Source: Tubulanus polymorphus (taxonomy: Eukaryota > Nemertea > Palaeonemertea > Tubulaniformes > Tubulanidae). Taken from it: DNA of 64,000 nt. Location: NCBI RefSeq assembly GCF_964204645.1, contig NC_134026.1, positions 14,470,450 through 14,534,449 of the forward strand. Direction: 5' to 3'. Position 1 is the stretch's first letter. Every line of letters begins with the position of its first letter. The notes beneath the pieces were generated by a model. The model did not search any database. It saw nothing but the letters and a program-made list of their open reading frames with translations, and had not been told where the DNA came from. The translations under genes and the position numbers were made by a program. This document shows, one piece after another, positions 1-9,806 of this stretch.

Positions 1-1246
1 GACCCTAATATTTCATTTTCAATGTTTGATCCTAATATTTTATTAGCGTCAGTTAAATCTAATTCATCTTTACTAGGTGCCGTTAATAAAAAATCACGTA
101 ATAAATCTTTATATAAATCTTTACCATTTTTTTTTTTATTTGAAACAAACTTTGTTACATATCTAAATGGGTGTTTTATAAATTCTCTTAAACCAACACG
201 TTTTATAACATTAGTAATATGTAAGATTATTATAACCAATTATATTTCCCATTTTTAATATTAAATCATTTGATTTATCTAAATAATTTTGGTACCTGAC
301 TATATTTTCTGGAATCGATCTATTTTTATCATTATGAATGGAATCTTCAAATAAAACTTGAAATTGTTATTGTGTATCACATGATGTATTTAAATTTCCA
401 ATTATCGGGGATCTTGTTTCAACTTGTGCACCTAGAATACATATCAAATAAGTTCTAATTGATTGATTTATTCTTTGTATACCTGATTTTGTAAAACTTT
501 CACTATTTTCTAAAATAAAATAAACCCAACCATTATTGTTCTCTGGTTTTAAATTATCATAAAATTTAGGTAATTTATGAAAATTTAATGTGTCTAAATC
601 TATATTTTCTATTTTACCATAATCTATTTTATTATTATAGATATTATAAAAGCTATTAGATGGTATGGGAAGTGCCAGCATTCTGCAATCTTTTTAGGGC
701 AAGGAAGTGATCTAAGTGTTCCATTTTTTTTTTCTAAAAATCAGAATTATTTTTATTTATATTAAATTCATTTCAAATTTTATAAAACTTTGATAAATTA
801 ATATTATTGTCTAATTCTTTGAAATATCTAGATCCTGGTAAAGGGGTCTCTAATTCATTTAATATTAATCCTATTTGAAAATAAGTATGGAATCTGCATT
901 AACTTTGAATTAATTTATATTTAGAATTATTTAAATGATCATTCCAATTTATTCTACACCCTGTTGTTGCACAATAAACTGCAAAATTTAATTGGTTCTG
1001 CCAATATTTCATATTAGATTTTAATAACCATTGTTTTTCATCTTTCAATTTTTTAAAATTTATCAAATATATATGAAATATATTTTCCATCTTTGCATTA
1101 TTAGTTTCAGTGACATAAATATCTAAATCAATTAATGAATTTAAAACTTCATTTCCATATGAAATATCTTTATTGAAATCTATTGCTGGAATGTAATATT
1201 TAATTGATTTTTTATATTGAAAAGCGTTTGAGAAACTATCTACCAT
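1..1246 (-). pseudogene. HPE gene 9, large conserved protein, broken (copy A)
   Basis: Starts at 1246 with MVDSFSNAFQYKKSIKY and runs off the left edge. Readable blocks are residues 1-115 (899-1246), interrupted by an in-frame stop at 899, and a second block at 367-681 containing NNGWVYFILENSESFTKSG. A further stretch lies on the minus strand below 260. The same blocks occur in copy G (16685-18511) and its start in copy I (30844). No catalytic motif or membrane segment is evident. I do not recognise a named family. Its size and position after the small hydrophobic genes make a structural (virion-type) protein a reasonable inference, no more. Confidence 0.6.
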
Positions 1247-1268
1247 TTATATAATAAGAAAATTAATA

Positions 1269-1696
1269 ATTAATTAATTCTTTTAATAATTTATCGTGTT
1301 CTTCAACTGTTATATTACCATTTAAACTTATTATATAATCTAATGTATTTTTCAATTTATTAATCTCTTTTATTTTAGATTATATTTTTTCTTTATTACT
1401 TTTTATATTTAATTTTGAACTTATTCCGGTTAAAACACTTGAACTTAATCCTAACACACCAATTGATATAGCTAAAGGAGTTAATGGACTAAATATTGCT
1501 AAAAATGTTATTACAGAACTTATTGTAACTGAACCACTAATAATAAAATAATATATAACTCTAGATTTTAAATATTTTTTCTTTTTAACTTTTGAAATCA
1601 TTTTCAAATTCTGATATTTTATTTTCCAAATATAATTTTAATAGTTTTATTTATATCATGAGGAATAATATTAACACCATCAACTTTATCATCCAT
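1269..1696 (-). pseudogene. HPE gene 8, small membrane protein (copy A)
   Basis: ATG at 1696 preceded by the T-run/AAATAAATG signal shared with copies G, H and I. The early part is out of frame; the block 1380-1607 reads MKMISKVKKKKYLKSRV, then about 45 hydrophobic residues (two adjacent membrane segments rich in S, T, G, L and I), then SSKLNIKSNKEK, then a charged tail. Intact length would be about 143 aa. Lysine-rich N-terminal half before a double membrane segment suggests an integral membrane protein. Function unknown. Confidence 0.6.
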
Positions 1697-1715
1697 TTAT
1701 TTAGCAAAAAAATTA

Positions 1716-2138
1716 CTAATTAGTAAATTTATATGCTGCAAATATAACAATAACTGTTCCACCTAAAATCCAAATTATTTCATATTTCTTCTGTTCACTA
1801 CTTGGGGTATAATAATCTGATAATTTAGGTTTATATAGATGTAATTTTTCTTTATTTGTTACTGCGTTATATAAACTCATTGCATCATCAACTGATTGAA
1901 AATCTCTATGTGAAATTTTCTGATCATATAATTCTTTATTGAAGTTATCCATAAAGTTTTGTCTCTTTTCTCTATATTCTTCTGCTGCTTTATTGTATTT
2001 TTCTAATGCTAAGTTATGTCTTCTTTGTTCTCCTAATGAACTATTGTTATCAATATGCTTGAATAAATAACCACCACCAGTAAATGCTAAAGTGTTAACA
2101 ATTGCCGATCCTATAATAGTTATAACTGCAGATGCCAT
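1716..2138 (-). CDS. HPE gene 7, small two-membrane-segment protein, intact (copy A)
   Basis: Full 140 aa ORF, one of the few unbroken HPE genes here. A hydrophobic N-terminus (residues 3-26, MASAVITIIGSAIVNT...) and a C-terminal membrane segment (about 120-137, IIWILGGTVIVIFAAY) flank a charged, probably helical middle with EKYNKAAEEYREKRQN. Copies lie at 23952 (H) and 29991 (I). It sits between genes 6 and 8 in a head-to-tail run with gaps of about 20 nt. Function unknown; a virion membrane or membrane-remodelling protein is inference. Confidence 0.65.
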   Translation of the reverse strand: MASAVITIIGSAIVNTLAFTGGGYLFKHIDNNSSLGEQRRHNLALEKYNKAAEEYREKRQNFMDNFNKELYDQKISHRDFQSVDDAMSLYNAVTNKEKLHLYKPKLSDYYTPSSEQKKYEIIWILGGTVIVIFAAYKFTN

Positions 2139-2162
2139 TTATTTAGTAAAAAAATTATGCAT

Positions 2163-2383
2163 TTATATATGAGGAATATATTTTTGTTTTTCCAAATAAT
2201 CAACTGTTAAATTAGATTAAGTAACTGCTAACGTTAAATTTAGAATATCATTTATATCAAATCTATCAACATTAATACTTCCCATTTTAAATTGTTTTTT
2301 TTAACCATTGTATAACCAACAGTTCCAACTGATAGTAATGCTCCATTATATAAACCAGTTATTATCCACTTATTATCACTCAT
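2163..2383 (-). pseudogene. HPE gene 6, very small hydrophobic protein (copy A)
   Basis: ATG at 2383. It starts MSDNKWIITGLYNGALLSVG and then loses frame. Intact copies would be about 74 aa with one glycine-rich membrane segment near residues 12-30 (GLYNGALLSVGTVGYTM) and a second hydrophobic stretch near residue 55. Orthologous copies are at 23708 and 29746. Order and spacing with genes 5 and 7 are the same in all three copies, which supports a real gene despite its length. Confidence 0.5.
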
Positions 2384-2395
2384 TTATTAATCAAA

Positions 2396-2747
2396 AAAAT
2401 ACTTCAAAATCTTCAAAATATTTAGTTAACTTAGTTATAATTATTTCAACATTTATTTCATTACTACTTTTATGATTATCCTATATTTCAGTTATTATTT
2501 TTCTAATATCATCAATAATGAAATCTTCATCTTATTCATAAAATCTTAAAGACTCTTTAATTAAATCAGTAATCTTTTCTACATTAAAAGTTTCTTTATT
2601 TATTGTTGTTACATAATCAAATGTTGTTTCATTAGTAAATACAATATTTTTGATATGTGTTATTACATCATTAATATCAAATTTCATTTCTTTCCCACGT
2701 TTAAAATCAAATCCAAAACATATGCTCGGTCCAACAGTTATATTCAT
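2396..2747 (-). pseudogene. HPE gene 5, small acidic protein (copy A)
   Basis: ATG at 2747, after the signal TTTTTCACTATATAAATG. The ORF 2532-2747 gives 71 aa starting MNITVGPSICFGFDFKRGKEM and ends in a stop; the frame then continues to about 2396 with homology to the C-terminal half in copy H (EINVELIISKISKYFED). Expected full length is about 115-120 aa. No known domain recognised. It directly follows gene 4 and precedes gene 6 in copies A, H and I. Confidence 0.5.
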
Positions 2748-2756
2748 TTATATAGT

Positions 2757-3397
2757 GAAAAATTACTCGTTACATCTTATAACTAAATCATAAATTACTG
2801 GAAAATTATTTTAATAAATTAAGTATCCATTATGATTTCTAATTTCTAATCTAAAATTATTAAATTTTGGAATACATGGTTTGAAATCACATTCAGTTAA
2901 ATTATAATTTATTTGAGTTCCAAATTGTTTGACATTTTTTAATGGTAAAATATTTTATAAACCAGAATTACAAATTGTTTCTTTAGTTGCTTCGAAGTTT
3001 TTTGTAGGATCAATTAAATTGCAATAAATATAGAAGTGTGTAAAAGGTATTATATTTGGCGTAGTATCAACATTTGAATAAACTTTATTTGGATTGACTC
3101 CTAGCATTTTAGCTAATGGTTTTCTTACTATGAATTTATATTGTTCATTAGTTAACTTTATTATTATTTTATTAGAACTATCAATTTTATTAAATTTAAT
3201 GTTAAACCCAACAGATTCACCCACTTTTGACCGAGCTCTCCTTTAAATTCTTAAGATAATGTTTCTAAATTATATAATCCAGGTCTTAGAAATAGATGAT
3301 ACCATTTATTCGTATTTCTATAACGAATCATTAACAATCAATGATCCAAACTTTTACCCGATACATTATAAAAAGAATTACATAAACTTAATTCCAA
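2757..3397 (-). pseudogene. HPE gene 4, N-terminally truncated (copy A)
   Basis: Retains the middle and C-terminal part of the gene that is most complete in copy D (53913) and copy I. The 2955-3224 ORF carries the block FYIYCNLIDPTKNFEATKET. Upstream on the minus strand, LCNSFYN is fused directly to polymerase sequence at about 3397, so the first 40 or so codons, everything between the polymerase middle and gene 4, and any small gene there are deleted. Ends just before gene 5. Function unknown. Confidence 0.55.
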
Positions 3398-5794
3398 ATA
3401 TTCATTGTTCTATTATATACTTCATCTTTAACATATTCATTTTTTAATCATCATAGAATTGTTCTTTTAATAATTCAGTTATATTGAACTCATTATGTGA
3501 TTTATAAAATGAATATGGAATTGCGCCTTCACATCTCATCAATTGAAAATCATCATTATTTGGATAGTGTTGTTTTAATATTTTTAATTCATCATCAACT
3601 AATGATTTTGATAAATTATCTAATAAACTGCTTAAAAATCTATATGAGTCTATAAATCTTAGACATCCAAATTGGAAAGATATATAATTCTCAGATGTTT
3701 TAGCTAACATTTTAAATTTATAAGTTGGTATTTTATCTTTTGATCTATTTGAAATTAATCTTTCTATTTCATTATTGATTTTTTCTATTTTATGACATAA
3801 CTGTTTGATAAATAAATTAGCATTATACCCTGATAGATTATGAAATATAACTGGAACAAAATTGATTTTCTTAGCTTGTAAGTTACAATTCTCATGGGCT
3901 GCACCTCTAAACTTTCCATTCAAATGATTATGATCTCTAACTTTTTTATCTTTTAGATTAAATGGCTTTCACAATAAAAACATATATCGGCAAACTCAAA
4001 TTCTTCTTTATCTTCTGTCATGATTATTTCTATATTTTTATCTAATAGTTTACTAAATTTGATTTCATACTCAATTAACAAATCACAAAAATGATTGATA
4101 ACATTTTCATTTCTATAATTATAATATTCACTTTTAATTAGTTCTGGATAATCAGATTTTATATATAATACAAAAGCTGCAGCTGATTGATGAATCTTTT
4201 TAATAGTATTTGTTATTAGAGGATCTGAACAATCAATTACATCATTTAATTAGAATGTAATTTCTTTCTTTTACAATATATTTCTTTTCTATCTTGATCA
4301 GTTAGTTCTTTGTTTAGTGATTCAAAATCTCCATATATTACAAATGGTACTTTATTTTTGTAATCATATTTCTTAAATTTTAATATCTTATCCTTTTCAT
4401 TTGGTAAAACTATTTTACAATAATCATGATTATCACATAATTGTTTATGATTTGATAATGCACTTTCAGTTCTGAATTTATGTAAACATTTTCTACATAG
4501 ATATATTTTATTATCGAAATCATTTTCTGATTTGAAAAATAAATCAATTCTTTTAATCCACATATAATGATTTTCATAATATAATTTATCTATAACACCA
4601 TTTGAATCATAATCTTTTGATAAATACAAAGGTTCTAATGTATAATGTTTAATATTATTACCTTTTGTTTTTGGTAATTTGATTAAATCAAATACATTTA
4701 TTTTTAAATTATTATCTCTTTCTATTTTTGGGATATTTTTATTTCTAACAGGATAATTATCTATCTTATAATTATTTTCAAATTGTTTATAATTTGTTAA
4801 TCTAAAACTATGTGTAATATCTTCTGTTGGATGTAAGCAACTTATAATTGTCCATAGAAAACATTTATCATCAGAATTCTGTACATTTATAACATCAGAA
4901 GTTTTAAATGGTAGTTTAATAAAACTTGATCCATTTATATTATCATCTTTATAATATGATATTATATTAATACTTTCATTTATTGGTTTTGATTTAGTTA
5001 TATTATTTATTATATTTTGTGTTATAAACATGTAAAGTCATAAATATTATTTCATCAAATATTAAACCCGATCCTTCAAAATATTTCTCTCCTATTTATT
5101 TTTTATTTCATTATAACATTTATCTAATCTATCATCTATATGTTGTTTTGAAATAATATGTTGTGAATGAGAATTTATATTATATATTGGTTTATCTTCC
5201 GATTTTATAAACTTAACTTTAGCAGATATGCTTATTTTAGGGTATTCAACATCAGTAATTATTTTTATAATATTTTTGATATTTACTAAATGTTTTTTTA
5301 TTTTCTTCTAATGTTTTACCTTTATGAAATTTAAACTCGATTGCTGCTGGACCAATATCACTTTTAAATGCTTCAGTTATATCTATTTCTTTTTTATTAT
5401 CTTATGAATTAATATAATTTCTAACACCTTCCATGTATGGTCTTTTATTGTTTAATTTATCTTTTATTCTTTTAATTGTCTTCTGTTTCTTATCATTATC
5501 ATTATCAAAATAACCTTCACCTAAAATATCATTATTCATATTTCTAATATCACTTTTAGATTTTAAATGTTCTTTATAATATCTTTTATCACTGAATGAT
5601 TGATCACATGTATAACATTTGTATGTTTCTTTTTCATTCTTCAATTCCTCTAATTTATTTTCTAATATATCATCTTTATATTCTAAGTTTAATTTATTTT
5701 CTAAATGTGTTCTAGTTTTATTATGTCTTGCTTTTTTAGATTTATCTATATTGATTTTACATGTTGAACAGTAGTACTTCTTATTTTCTTCCAT
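3398..5794 (-). pseudogene. HPE zinc-finger/HNH/type-B DNA polymerase, C-terminally deleted (copy A)
   Basis: Starts at 5794, 72 nt inside the palindrome arm. Order: two C2H2 fingers (YYCSTCKINIDKSKKARHNKTR and YKCYTCDQSF...), a linker domain, the CFLWTIISCLHP block, a C-x2-C zinc motif (YLCRKCLHKF), exonuclease motif I (VIYGDFESLN), an HNH-like DHNHLNGKFRGAAHENC block, then FHNLSGYNANLFIKQL (exonuclease II region). It is cut at about 3397, before palm motifs A, B and C, and joined to gene 4. Stops or frameshifts separate the pieces 5402-5794, 4246-5031 and 3444-3923. A protein-primed type-B polymerase is the family call; the catalytic palm is absent here. Confidence 0.75.
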
Positions 5795-5865
5795 TTTAAT
5801 ATCAAATTTTCTAATAAAATTGATTTTAGAAGTTATTTATATTCATATATATGAATATTATATGA

Positions 5866-5958
5866 GTAATAGGGAATAAGTTGTTTCATATCAAAGGTTG
5901 AAGGGTCGGAAAATAAATTCGAAGTGTGCGAGAATTTATTTTTCGACCCTTCGACCTT
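5866..5958. repeat. HPE terminal palindrome, outer arm truncated (copy A)
   Basis: Inner arm begins with gtaataggg at 5866. The paired part runs from 5894 to 5958: aaggttgaagggtcgg on the gene side pairs with the opposite arm, around an aaataaattcg core and a GTGTG-type loop. The distal half of the outer arm is missing because foreign sequence starts after 5958. The arrangement matches the ends of copies B, C and D. Gene-side flank is attcatatatatgaatatta, also seen beside copy D. Confidence 0.7.
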
Positions 5959-5975
5959 CGAATATATGCCGATAA

Positions 5976-6425
5976 TTAAGAAGAATAGTGATTAAATCGT
6001 ACGTTCATCCAGGCACCGTCATCAACAGTTAAATCTGAACGAAGATCACAGGTTACCGAATCGTGTGCATATAAAATGATTCCATTTGCGGGCGAATATT
6101 ATAGGACAGAATAACCATTTATTTTATATTCATCGATACCGGAGGAGAGATTACCACCTTCACAAATAGCAATGATTTTATATTGATTAATCGCAGGAAT
6201 GGATTTTAAATAAGAAAAGCGTTTACCATCATCCGCGGAAAGACTATATTGATATTGGAAACTAATATAGTTGGTGCCGACTGACTTGGCCTGGGATTAG
6301 GATGCACATCGCCACTCAACTAAGTTAGTAACCTACTTAAAGGAAAGGAGTAGACAAAAACATCCACTACCAATGAGTAGCAGCAACGTCATTGCGGCTC
6401 CAAGGGTTATATATAAACTGTGGAA
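5976..6425 (-). pseudogene. Unassigned minus-strand coding-like stretch
   Basis: Reading right to left there is an ORF of about 95 codons from GTNYISFQYQYSLSADDGKR to a stop near 5976, with a single in-frame stop (after NGYSVL). It looks like a beta-rich domain. Upstream, in other frames (6300-6425), a 20-residue hydrophobic stretch TLLLLIGSGCFCLLLSF can be read. Base composition is more balanced than in the surrounding AT-rich HPE sequence, so it probably belongs to a different element. I do not recognise it. Confidence 0.3.
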
Positions 6426-6427
6426 AT

Positions 6428-6715
6428 TTAGTGTGTTTTTTGTTCAACAACAGAAATCGGGCCCATGCCAGAATCACGGTGCACATAACTAGTACAGGAT
6501 AGGTACAGGGAATTAAATAGTTCAATCATCATAGAGGGGCTGCAAAATGATAAGAGTAGTGTAAGACAAAGGAATAATAGCACCCATTTAAACTCAGGTA
6601 AATCAATACGGTAGTACGGATCAGTACAGGCCGCATGTTGCGGGGTCGCAGAGTAATTGGGACGTGGCAAAAAGAAACCGGTTCTTATCCGGTGTGATAA
6701 AAAGTTATTAGGCAT
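6428..6715 (-). CDS. Small ORF with one membrane segment, unassigned
   Basis: A 95 aa ORF starting MPNNFLSHRIRTGFF with one strong hydrophobic segment (about residues 43-62, WVLLFLCLTLLLSFCSP). It ends just before the preceding minus-strand stretch and begins 6 nt from the lineage-3 HPE arm at 6721. It may be part of the same foreign unit as 5976-6425. No family recognised; could be a chance ORF. Confidence 0.25.
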   Translation of the reverse strand: MPNNFLSHRIRTGFFLPRPNYSATPQHAACTDPYYRIDLPEFKWVLLFLCLTLLLSFCSPSMMIELFNSLYLSCTSYVHRDSGMGPISVVEQKTH

Positions 6716-6720
6716 TATCA

Positions 6721-6932
6721 GTAATTGGAAAATGTGGGTTTCATACCAGAGGGCGAGAGGGCGTCACATCACTCATCACCACAAGTAATTTTTTCCCCTC
6801 ACTCATCAGCACAAGTAATTTTTCTCCCTAATATATGGGGAACAGTGAACACCAAACAGAAAAAAATGATGTTAATGAAAATCAATATTATTGTCCATAT
6901 TGTAAAAAATACATTGATAAATACATCTTTTG
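6721..6932 (+). mobile_element. HPE lineage-3 end: terminal arm plus start of zinc-finger gene
   Basis: A sequence resembling one palindrome arm (gtaattggaaaatgtgggtttcataccagagg) is followed by two copies of a short motif (cactcatcAccacaagtaattttt) and then an ORF from 6837 beginning MGNSEHQTEKN with half a zinc finger (YYCPYCKKYIDK). The same arm and protein start are found reversed at 36497-36765 (copy J). At about 6932 the sequence joins head-on to copy B polymerase on the opposite strand. Only one arm is present, so the palindrome is incomplete. Confidence 0.5.
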
Positions 6933-8097
6933 ATAAATACAAAGGTTCTTATGTATAATGTTTAATATTATCATCCTTTGTATTTGGTAATTCAATCAAA
7001 TCGAATGCATTTATTTTTACACTATTATTTCTTTCTATTCTTGGAATATTTTTAATTCAAACAGGATAACTGTCTATCTTATAATTATTTTCAAATGGTA
7101 TATAATTTGTTAATTTAAAACTATGTGTATCTTCTGTTGGATGTAAGCAACTAATTATTGACCATAAAAAACATTTATCATCTTCATTTTGTACATTTGT
7201 AACAGCATTAGTTTTGAATGGTAATTTGGTATAACTTGATGCATTTATATTATCATCTTTACAAAACGATAAATTATTTTCATCAATTGATTGATTTTGA
7301 TTCAGTCAATTTATTATATTTTTTATTGTACACATGTAGCGTCATAAATATCATTTCACCAAATATTAAACCAGATCCTTCAAAATATTTCTCTTCTATT
7401 TTACTTTTTATTTCATCATTACATTTATTTAATCTATCATCTATATGTTGTTTTGAAATAATATGTTGTGAATTAGAATTTATATTATATATTGGTTTAT
7501 CTTCAGATTTTTTAAATCTAACTTTAGCAGATATACTAATTTTAGGATATTCTACGTCTGTCATTTTTCTTATTATATTTTTCATATTTTCATTTTATAA
7601 ATATTTTTTTCTTCTAAGGTTTTACCTTTATGAAATTTAAACTCGATAGCAGCTGGTCTAATATCACCTTTAAATGCTTCGGTTATTTCAATATCTTATT
7701 TATTATCTAATGAATTAATATAATTTATAATATCTTCCATGTATGGTCTTCTAATGTTTAATTTATTTTTTATTCTTTAAATCGTGCTTTGTTACTTATC
7801 AATATCTTTATCAAAATCTTCACCTAAAATATCATTATTGATATTTCTAATATGATTGTTAGATTTTAAATGTTGTTCATGATATATTTTGTTACTGAAT
7901 GATTGATTACATGTATCACATTTATATATTTCTATTTCATTCTTTAATTCTTCTAATTTAGTTTCTAATATTTCATCTTTATATTCTAATTTCAATTTAT
8001 TTTCTAAGTGAGATTTAGTGTCATTATGTCTTGCTTTTTGAGATTTATCTATATTGATTTTACATGTTGGACAGTAGTACTTCTTATTTGCTTCCAT
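6933..8097 (-). pseudogene. HPE zinc-finger/PolB N-terminal part (copy B)
   Basis: Starts at 8097 with MEANKKYYCPTCKINIDKSQ, a C2H2 finger, followed by a second finger (YKCDTCNQSFSNKIYHEQH). Later blocks at 7283-7585 (KNIIRKMTDVEYPKISISAK) and toward 6933 (region equivalent to the CFLW block and the LEPLY block) are in shifting frames. It breaks off before the exonuclease motifs. Nearly collinear with copies A and D. The upstream neighbour is the small gene at 8134-8474, so this copy follows the lineage-2 order. Confidence 0.7.
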
Positions 8098-8133
8098 TTC
8101 AATATCAAATCTTTTATTAAAATTGATTTTATA

Positions 8134-8474
8134 TTATTTGAGATCTATATCATGACATCCTTTTTCATTCTTACCTTTATATATGAAATAGAAATCTCCT
8201 GAATATAATTCTTCAATATATTCACTAGATAATCTATGAAATCTATCTGGTAAATATGTTCTGAATTTATATTTATTCCCTTTTAATCCTTCATATCCTA
8301 AGTGAATAACTAATTTATTACCATATCTATTAGTAATTGTTTCAATATTTGTAATTAAATATTTCTTATGTAATGTTAATTCTGTTAACTTTTTGGATTT
8401 ATAATTTACAGATTTGATTTTGTAGTATCTTTAATTCTAGCTAGGTATTCACTGTGTATTTGATTACTCTCCAT
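8134..8474 (-). pseudogene. HPE small gene upstream of PolB (copy B)
   Basis: ATG at 8474 (MESNQIHSEYLARIKDTTKS...), stop at 8134. About 115 aa. Blocks shared with copies C, D, E and F: KYLIT (beta-strand-like), NRYGNKLVIHLGYEGLKGNKYKFRTYLPDRFHRLSS and DFYFIYKGKN..HDID. The pattern of a short beta-rich protein next to a DNA polymerase is compatible with a single-strand DNA-binding role, but this is only a guess from size and context. Frame is damaged near the start. Confidence 0.5.
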
Positions 8475-8544
8475 TTATTATACATATTTTATTAAAATTG
8501 ATTTCATCAATATAATATTCATTCGTATATATGAAATTATTGGA

Positions 8545-8695
8545 GTAATAGGGTAAGTGTTGTTTCATATCAGAGGTTGAAAGGTTGAGTCAGTGAAAAA
8601 TAAAAAATAAATTCGAGCGTGTGAGAATTTATTTTTCATTTTTTTATGAGCTCGACCTTTCGACCTCTGGTATGAAACAACACTTACCCTATTAC
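8545..8695. repeat. HPE terminal palindrome, complete (copy B)
   Basis: Arms of about 70 nt. The gene-side arm starts gtaatagggtaagtgttg at 8545; the opposite arm ends with its reverse complement at 8695. Arms agree over the outer 30 nt except one base, then diverge at several C/T positions and at gagtcagtg versus gagctcat, leaving an asymmetric core (aaattcgagcgtgtgagaattt). Such an imperfect fold-back is what a covalently closed or self-primed hairpin end would leave after integration. Confidence 0.8.
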
Positions 8696-8696
8696 C

Positions 8697-8870
8697 ATTA
8701 TAGAACGATAAACACACTCAAACGGGGTGAACGGATTATAGGATAAAAACCAACTATCTACAAATAAAAAAGAATTTTACCATCAAGATATTTGTTTATT
8801 CGAGCAATCTAAAATATATAAAATACACGACGTTTCGAGGGTGAGATCGAAACGTCGGGTACGATTAGTT
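8697..8870 (-). repeat. Penelope-like pseudo-LTR fragment, head-to-head junction
   Basis: Reverse complement resembles the pseudo-LTR at 20612-20938 (acgataaccacactcaatc..., and tttatatattttt followed by acgacgtttcga). At about 8837-8865 cgacgtttcga meets gggtgagatcgaaacgtcg, which looks like two pseudo-LTRs joined head to head. It begins one base after the outer limit of palindrome B. Confidence 0.5.
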
Positions 8871-9021
8871 CATGCAACTCCCAACGCAACTATGAACGCA
8901 CCGAACAAAGTACATCAACAATTTTTACGTTGTAGCCCTTGTTGATCCACATATCCAGAATATTTGGCGGCTCCTTCAAAATAGTCGCATGTTATAAACT
9001 GATAAGAATTATTTGGTGAAA

Positions 9022-9144
9022 TCTTTGACCGAAATTTCCCCACTTCTGCTTGAACTTATAACCAGTCCCGGTGAACTAATCCTGGTTGGTGACTTGAATT
9101 TCCATCTCGATGTTCCAGATAAACCGGACACAATGGTTCGGAAA
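9022..9144 (+). pseudogene. LINE endonuclease fragment
   Basis: One frame reads LLELITSPGELILVGDLNFH followed by LDVPDKPD, the GDLNFH motif of apurinic/apyrimidinic-type endonuclease domains of non-LTR retrotransposons (CR1/Jockey-like). About 40 codons only; both sides lose similarity. Confidence 0.6.
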
Positions 9145-9765
9145 AATTGAATTCAATATGGTTCTTGGCCCGGCAAAGTTTGCTTTTGAAATATCCTTTT
9201 GATTAGGCCTAGTTACACATTTTAAAAGCAAATGACATTTTGCATCAGACTAAAAGCGGCTTTGTTGAGGAAAAGATTCGTTTGAGTCGTAAAATTTATA
9301 GCCTAGAACCAATTTCTTCGTCAAAGCGTGATGCACAAATTTGAATAGGCCTAAATAATAGAATAATCTTTCTTAGGTTTCATGATATAGATGCAGCATT
9401 AACTTAGATTAATGCTTATCTTTTACAATTAGGCTTATGTTTCAAAGGAAAACGCCAACAGTTGGTCGAACAGGGGTTAGGCATTGATGATAGGTAGAGG
9501 GGCTGTGTGTGTGCTGAAACGGAGATAAAAATGCACGGGAACGAGTTTGTCGAGTGGAGCTTATTATTCCATCAGGGATAGTGTACTATGGTCATGTTAT
9601 ATATCAAAATGTTCCTTATTAGTTCCGCTGCATTGCATCGCTAAAACAAATTGAGATAGGTTTCCCTGTTTTTTTTTACATATTACATCACTTACAACGA
9701 TAAACGTCCGTCGCCGACTTAAAAATTCGGAATGACGAAAACTTCCGCATTGAGAGCGCCACCGC

Positions 9766-9806
9766 ACCAATTCAAATATAGTTGCAAAGCAGCGATAACG
9801 GGTTTT
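9766..9806 (+). repeat. Short repeat terminus with hairpin, copy 1
   Basis: Contains atatagttgcaaagcagcg, then ataacgggttttctg. The GCTGC-aaa-GCAGC type hairpin next to AACGGGTTTTCTG recurs at 11349, 24895, 31690, 37050 and 45247. An inverted partner at 11349-11395 suggests a terminal inverted repeat of a non-autonomous element. Confidence 0.5.

Noticed and set aside
22-258. Plus-strand ORF as a gene
   Set aside because: It is the complement of HPE gene 9 sequence seen in copy G; AT-rich by-product.
1-5794. A variant genetic code to explain the many in-frame stops in HPE genes
   Set aside because: Stops are of all three kinds, lie at different places in different copies, and are mixed with frameshifts; ordinary decay explains them.
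5866-8695. Palindromes as intrinsic transcription terminators
   Set aside because: They are 65-150 bp long, lie before the first gene rather than after genes, and the host is a eukaryote.
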